In this document: piece after piece, positions 14,088-16,539 of the stretch
Position numbering within the stretch: position 1 is the first letter of the stretch
Layout of the letters: every line of letters starts with the position of its first letter
Source: Chloroflexota bacterium
GTDB taxonomy: Bacteria; Cyanobacteriota; Vampirovibrionia; Obscuribacterales; Obscuribacteraceae
DNA length: 16,539 nucleotides
Assembly (NCBI GenBank): GCA_005240105.1
Contig: SBAT01000029.1
Location: forward strand, 1-16,539
Reading direction: 5' to 3'
Program-made: the position numbers and the translations under genes
Notes under the pieces: generated by a model
Seen by the model: the letters and a program-made list of their open reading frames with translations, nothing else
Told to the model about the DNA's origin: nothing
Database searches by the model: none

Positions 14088-14117
14088 GACCGCCAAATTC
14101 TCGGCTTGGAGATAGAT

Positions 14118-14738
14118 GTGGAGTTAACGGACGAAGCACTATTAGAGAGTTTCCGAAAAACTGGTGACTCGGACAGTTTCACAACCTTGGTTAGGCGGTA
14201 TCAGGATCGCCTATACAACTTAGCCTATCGCGTTTTAGCCAACGAGGAGGAAGCAGAAGAAGTGGTACAGGATACATTCTTGAGAATACACGAAGGAGCA
14301 AATAATTTCCGCGTCAAGAATGTGTTTGCCGGTTGGCTTTTCCGTATTGCGCAAAATGCTTGCCTGGATATTTTGCGTGTAAGACAAAGGGACATTGCTA
14401 ATTTGTCCTTTGATCAGACGGCCATTGCCACGGGCGAGGATGAAAAACGCCAGGCTGTTTTAGGACAAATTGCCGACGGTAAAGCAGGTCCGGAAGAGAT
14501 TTTGCGTCAAACGGAGCAAGCTCGGCTTATTGAACACTCTCTCAACGAGCTTCCGGAAGAACAACGTATTGTGGTGATCTTGAGAGACATAGAAGGTTTT
14601 ACTTACGAAGACATAGCGGCCATTGTTGGTGCCAGCTCCGGCACTGTGCGCTCACGCATTCATTATGGACGACTGAAACTGCGTGAACTGCTCCGCCCGT
14701 ATATTTTTTCCCCAGATTCAACCCCAGCCTCGAGGTAG
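14118..14738 (+). CDS. ECF-family RNA polymerase sigma factor (RpoE-like), 206 aa
   Basis: Directs RNA polymerase to a stress regulon. Region 2 (about 18-90) includes RYQDRLYNLAYRVL, EEAEEVVQDTFLRI and AGWLFRIAQNACLDILR. Region 4 (about 140-193) includes LPEEQRIVVILRD and a helix-turn-helix GFTYEDIAAIVGASSGTVRSRIHYGR. There is no region 1 or 3, as expected for ECF proteins. An upstream TTG at 14106 would add four residues. I chose the GTG at 14118 because GGAG (14108-14111) is 6 nt before it. The next gene starts 4 nt after the stop and encodes a zinc-finger anti-sigma factor, so the pair forms a regulatory unit. Confidence 0.93.
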   Translation: MELTDEALLESFRKTGDSDSFTTLVRRYQDRLYNLAYRVLANEEEAEEVVQDTFLRIHEGANNFRVKNVFAGWLFRIAQNACLDILRVRQRDIANLSFDQTAIATGEDEKRQAVLGQIADGKAGPEEILRQTEQARLIEHSLNELPEEQRIVVILRDIEGFTYEDIAAIVGASSGTVRSRIHYGRLKLRELLRPYIFSPDSTPASR

Positions 14739-14742
14739 TGAC

Positions 14743-15390
14743 ATGGACCAAACAAAATGCCAGGAAATTGAACCCTTGCTCGACGGACTTTTCGACGGTG
14801 AGCTATCAGCTGACGAACAGCAAATGACGGCAACGCATGTAAACCAATGTGCGGATTGCCTGATTAAACTGTCTGAAATCGAAGCAGTCAGCAATCAGTT
14901 GGCTGGGCTGCCGAGACTCTCGCTCGGCAGAGATTTAAGTGCGGAAATTCTCCAGAAGGCTCAAGCAAAAACCAGTAAGAACAAGGTGGCATTTTTTAGG
15001 CGGAAGGAAGTATGGGCCGTTGCTGCGGCTTGTTTGCTTATCGGTCTGGCTCTGCAATTTTTGAACCATCAGCCAACTACTATTAGTGAAGTCCCGGCCG
15101 AAAAGAAGGAGGTGCTCTCCTCAATGCCGAAACCGGACTCAGCAAGATCTGAGGCAGAGGGTGAAGACGCTTCCAGCAAACAGGCGGCGTCGAAAGTTGC
15201 TGTCGCTTACGCCGTAAAGCCGGACAAGAAGAAACATCCGGGACAGGAGTTTCAAGGCAAACCACTAATTGCCAGTTCAGCAATTGCCGGTGATGAGGTA
15301 CTTGCTTTTGATTATGGATACCAGCCCAATCTCATGGAAGGAATGGGTTTGGCAACAGATGAGGATGGTCTTTATGCGCTCAAGATGTAG
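14743..15390 (+). CDS. Transmembrane anti-sigma factor with zf-HC2 zinc finger, 215 aa
   Basis: Likely binds and silences the upstream ECF sigma factor at the inner membrane. The N-terminal anti-sigma zinc-finger motif is seen in CQEIEPLLDGLFDGELS (6-22) and THVNQCADC (31-39), with His32, Cys36 and Cys39. One membrane helix lies at about 89-107. The periplasmic part has a Lys/Ser/Glu-rich linker (about 115-170) and a final block VLAFDYGYQPNLMEGMG (186-202) that could be a sensor or docking element. The start ATG has GAGG 7 nt upstream, inside the end of the sigma gene. The next gene overlaps the 3' end by 17 nt. Release of the sigma factor upon envelope stress is inferred from the family. Confidence 0.88.
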   Translation: MDQTKCQEIEPLLDGLFDGELSADEQQMTATHVNQCADCLIKLSEIEAVSNQLAGLPRLSLGRDLSAEILQKAQAKTSKNKVAFFRRKEVWAVAAACLLIGLALQFLNHQPTTISEVPAEKKEVLSSMPKPDSARSEAEGEDASSKQAASKVAVAYAVKPDKKKHPGQEFQGKPLIASSAIAGDEVLAFDYGYQPNLMEGMGLATDEDGLYALKM

Positions 15391-16108
15391 TTCTATTTTG
15401 TTATCGGCGCTTTTCGTTCTGGCATTGCCAGCATATGCGCAACCGGAAAATGATGGTGCCGATATGCCGCCGCCACCACCACGAGCCAAAGGACGGGAAG
15501 TCCAGCCGGGCACCTGGCGGCAGCCGGAATTTGGTAGTGACGCCGAAGGTGGTTCCGATCGACCAAGAGGTAGATTTGCCGAACCGGGACAGACGATGAA
15601 ACAACGTGGCAGGGCCGGTGGCGGCATGGGCGGCGGTGTGGTCGGTCCTGTTGATCTTCGCTCACTTAATCTCACGGAAGACCAAAGACAAAAGATTCAA
15701 GCGCAGCGCCAGGCTACTGTAGAAAGCGTCAAACAAGTGCGATCGAATTTGCGGACGGTGCGCGGACAACTAAAAGATATGATGTTTGATCCCAATGCAA
15801 CTGATGCTCAGATCAAGCTGAAGAGACACGAAGTGCGTAATTTGCAAGACAAGATGGATGAGCTGTTGGTGAATGATTTTCTCAAAATGAGGTCTGTTCT
15901 CACCAAGGAGCAATTGAGTCATCTTTCGGAAATCAAACCGCAAGCAAGAGCTGGGAAAGATTTTTCCGGACATGGTGGGCAAGGACGTCCTTTCCAAAGA
16001 AGAATGCCCGGCGGCCAATTCGGTGACAAACAAGAGAGATTCCCAGGACCAGCCGACAAGGGACAGCCTCAGAGAGGTCCGATGCCCGGAGGACCCGAAG
16101 AGATCTAG
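15374..16108 (+). CDS. Periplasmic LTxxQ-motif protein (Spy/CpxP-like), 244 aa
   Basis: A secreted protein with a signal peptide (1-22, cleavage after AYA). A low-complexity Pro/Gly/Arg-rich stretch (about 30-92) is followed by a four-helix Spy/CpxP-like region with two LTxxQ-type motifs, LTEDQRQKI (100-108) and LTKEQLSHL (176-184). A second Gly/Pro/Arg/Gln-rich tail (190-244) follows. Family members are envelope-stress chaperones or metal-stress sensors. Here a role as effector or co-sensor for the ECF module is plausible. I chose the ATG at 15374 because GAGGA (15361-15365) is 8 nt upstream and a signal peptide then begins at once. The gene overlaps the anti-sigma gene by 17 nt. The disordered flanks on both sides are unusual for Spy/CpxP. 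Confidence 0.8.
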   Translation: MRSRCSSILLSALFVLALPAYAQPENDGADMPPPPPRAKGREVQPGTWRQPEFGSDAEGGSDRPRGRFAEPGQTMKQRGRAGGGMGGGVVGPVDLRSLNLTEDQRQKIQAQRQATVESVKQVRSNLRTVRGQLKDMMFDPNATDAQIKLKRHEVRNLQDKMDELLVNDFLKMRSVLTKEQLSHLSEIKPQARAGKDFSGHGGQGRPFQRRMPGGQFGDKQERFPGPADKGQPQRGPMPGGPEEI

Positions 16109-16110
16109 AA

Positions 16111-16539
16111 CTATTTCTTCTTGCGCTCAGAAGCCCAATCGAGCAAGAAGTCCGGACTGTCTGAGGGCGTTGCCCGCGGTTTTTCCTGAGGCTTTTCTGC
16201 TGGTTTTTCGTCTGCCGGCTCTGCTGCCTTGCTCTTCTTGATTTTGGCATCTGTTTTTAGATTGAAGGCCGGCGCACCAACTCCAGGCTGTGGTGGTGGT
16301 GGCGCAAATCCGCCGCCAAACATGGGCATGACCGGTGGTGGTGGTGGCACAAGTCCGTTCCTGGACTTCACAGGTTTTGTTCTAACCGGTTTTGGTTCAG
16401 CAATTGGTTGCAGTTCTTTCATCTGCGGCTGGACAACTGGTTTTGGTTTCGGCTTTGGTTTCGGCACAAAAACAGGTCTTGGACGTGGTTTGACGACAGA
16501 CCTCAAGACTGGCATTACTTGTGGCTTTACATAGCCAAC
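16111..16539 (-). CDS. C-terminal part of a Pro/Lys-rich protein (5' end beyond window)
   Basis: The frame is open to the right edge: eight in-frame codons precede the ATG at 16513-16515, so the true start is probably outside the window and that Met may be internal. At least 142 residues are visible. They contain a Pro-Arg/Pro-Lys repeat (PKPKPKPK), a polyproline/Gly-rich middle (PPPPP, FGGGF, PPPP) and a Lys/Glu/Pro-rich stretch, ending DFLLDWASERKKK. The PK repeats recall TonB-type or periplasm-spanning linkers, but no folded domain is visible, so the function is unassigned. The stop lies 2 nt from the stop of the convergent LTxxQ gene. Its Pro-rich style echoes that gene, though this is composition, not homology. 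Confidence 0.6.
   Translation of the reverse strand, partial: VGYVKPQVMPVLRSVVKPRPRPVFVPKPKPKPKPVVQPQMKELQPIAEPKPVRTKPVKSRNGLVPPPPPVMPMFGGGFAPPPPQPGVGAPAFNLKTDAKIKKSKAAEPADEKPAEKPQEKPRATPSDSPDFLLDWASERKKK

Noticed and set aside
16229..16534. Gly-rich 101-codon plus-strand frame at the right edge
   Set aside because: Its Gly and Phe repeats are the complement of the Pro/Lys repeat of the minus-strand gene. The GGT and TTT/GGT runs are shadow coding.

Overview
The window looks like a chromosomal segment from a Gram-negative-type (double-membrane) bacterium with moderate GC content. Several genes point to an envelope with a periplasm: a Spy/CpxP-like secreted protein, an exported phosphatase, a CHASE3 sensor kinase, Tad-like pilus-assembly proteins and an LPG-synthase-type membrane flippase. 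Gene order and protein style would suit a deep-branching environmental lineage (my impression is Vampirovibrionia/Obscuribacterales-like), but nothing here proves the taxon. I see no phage genes, insertion sequences, CRISPR arrays, tRNAs or rRNAs. Genes are tightly packed, and convergent neighbours often overlap at their stop codons.

Layout. Positions 1-420: the tail of a plus-strand gene and an unrecognised minus-strand gene. 605-2116: a PaaK/CapK-type adenylate-forming enzyme behind a TATAAT box and a dyad. 2130-2909 (minus): a zinc-ribbon protein and a macrodomain ADP-ribose hydrolase in one operon. 3048-4331 (minus): NAD(P)-type glutamate dehydrogenase with a clear intrinsic terminator and a strong Shine-Dalgarno. 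4440-6529 (plus): a GC-rich, hairpin-rich leader, a CaxA-type Ca2+/H+ antiporter and MutM/Fpg DNA glycosylase. 6526-7697 (minus) and 7808-8716 (plus): divergent TadE-like and TadG-like membrane proteins with an unrecognised exported protein. 8707-9720 (minus): a YbhN/LPG-synthase-type flippase. 9721-10047: no large gene, but on the minus strand a possible 24-codon ORF, a hairpin between its Shine-Dalgarno and ATG, and a strong terminator just before the flippase. 10048-13984 (minus): exported Cys-phosphatase, CHASE3-HAMP-PAS hybrid histidine kinase, CheY-like receiver and OmpR-type regulator. 14054-16108 (plus): ECF-like promoter, ECF sigma factor, zinc-finger anti-sigma factor and an LTxxQ (Spy/CpxP-like) periplasmic protein. 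16111-16539 (minus): C-terminal part of a Pro/Lys-rich protein that continues past the right edge.

The two most system-like regions are signalling modules facing away from each other around 14.0 kb. One is a phosphorelay with three receiver domains, no visible HPt domain and an exported phosphatase upstream. The other is an ECF envelope-stress cassette with a probable autoregulatory promoter. The most unusual non-coding structures are the attenuator-like region at 9738-9950 and the GC-rich structured leader before the antiporter at 4441-4626.
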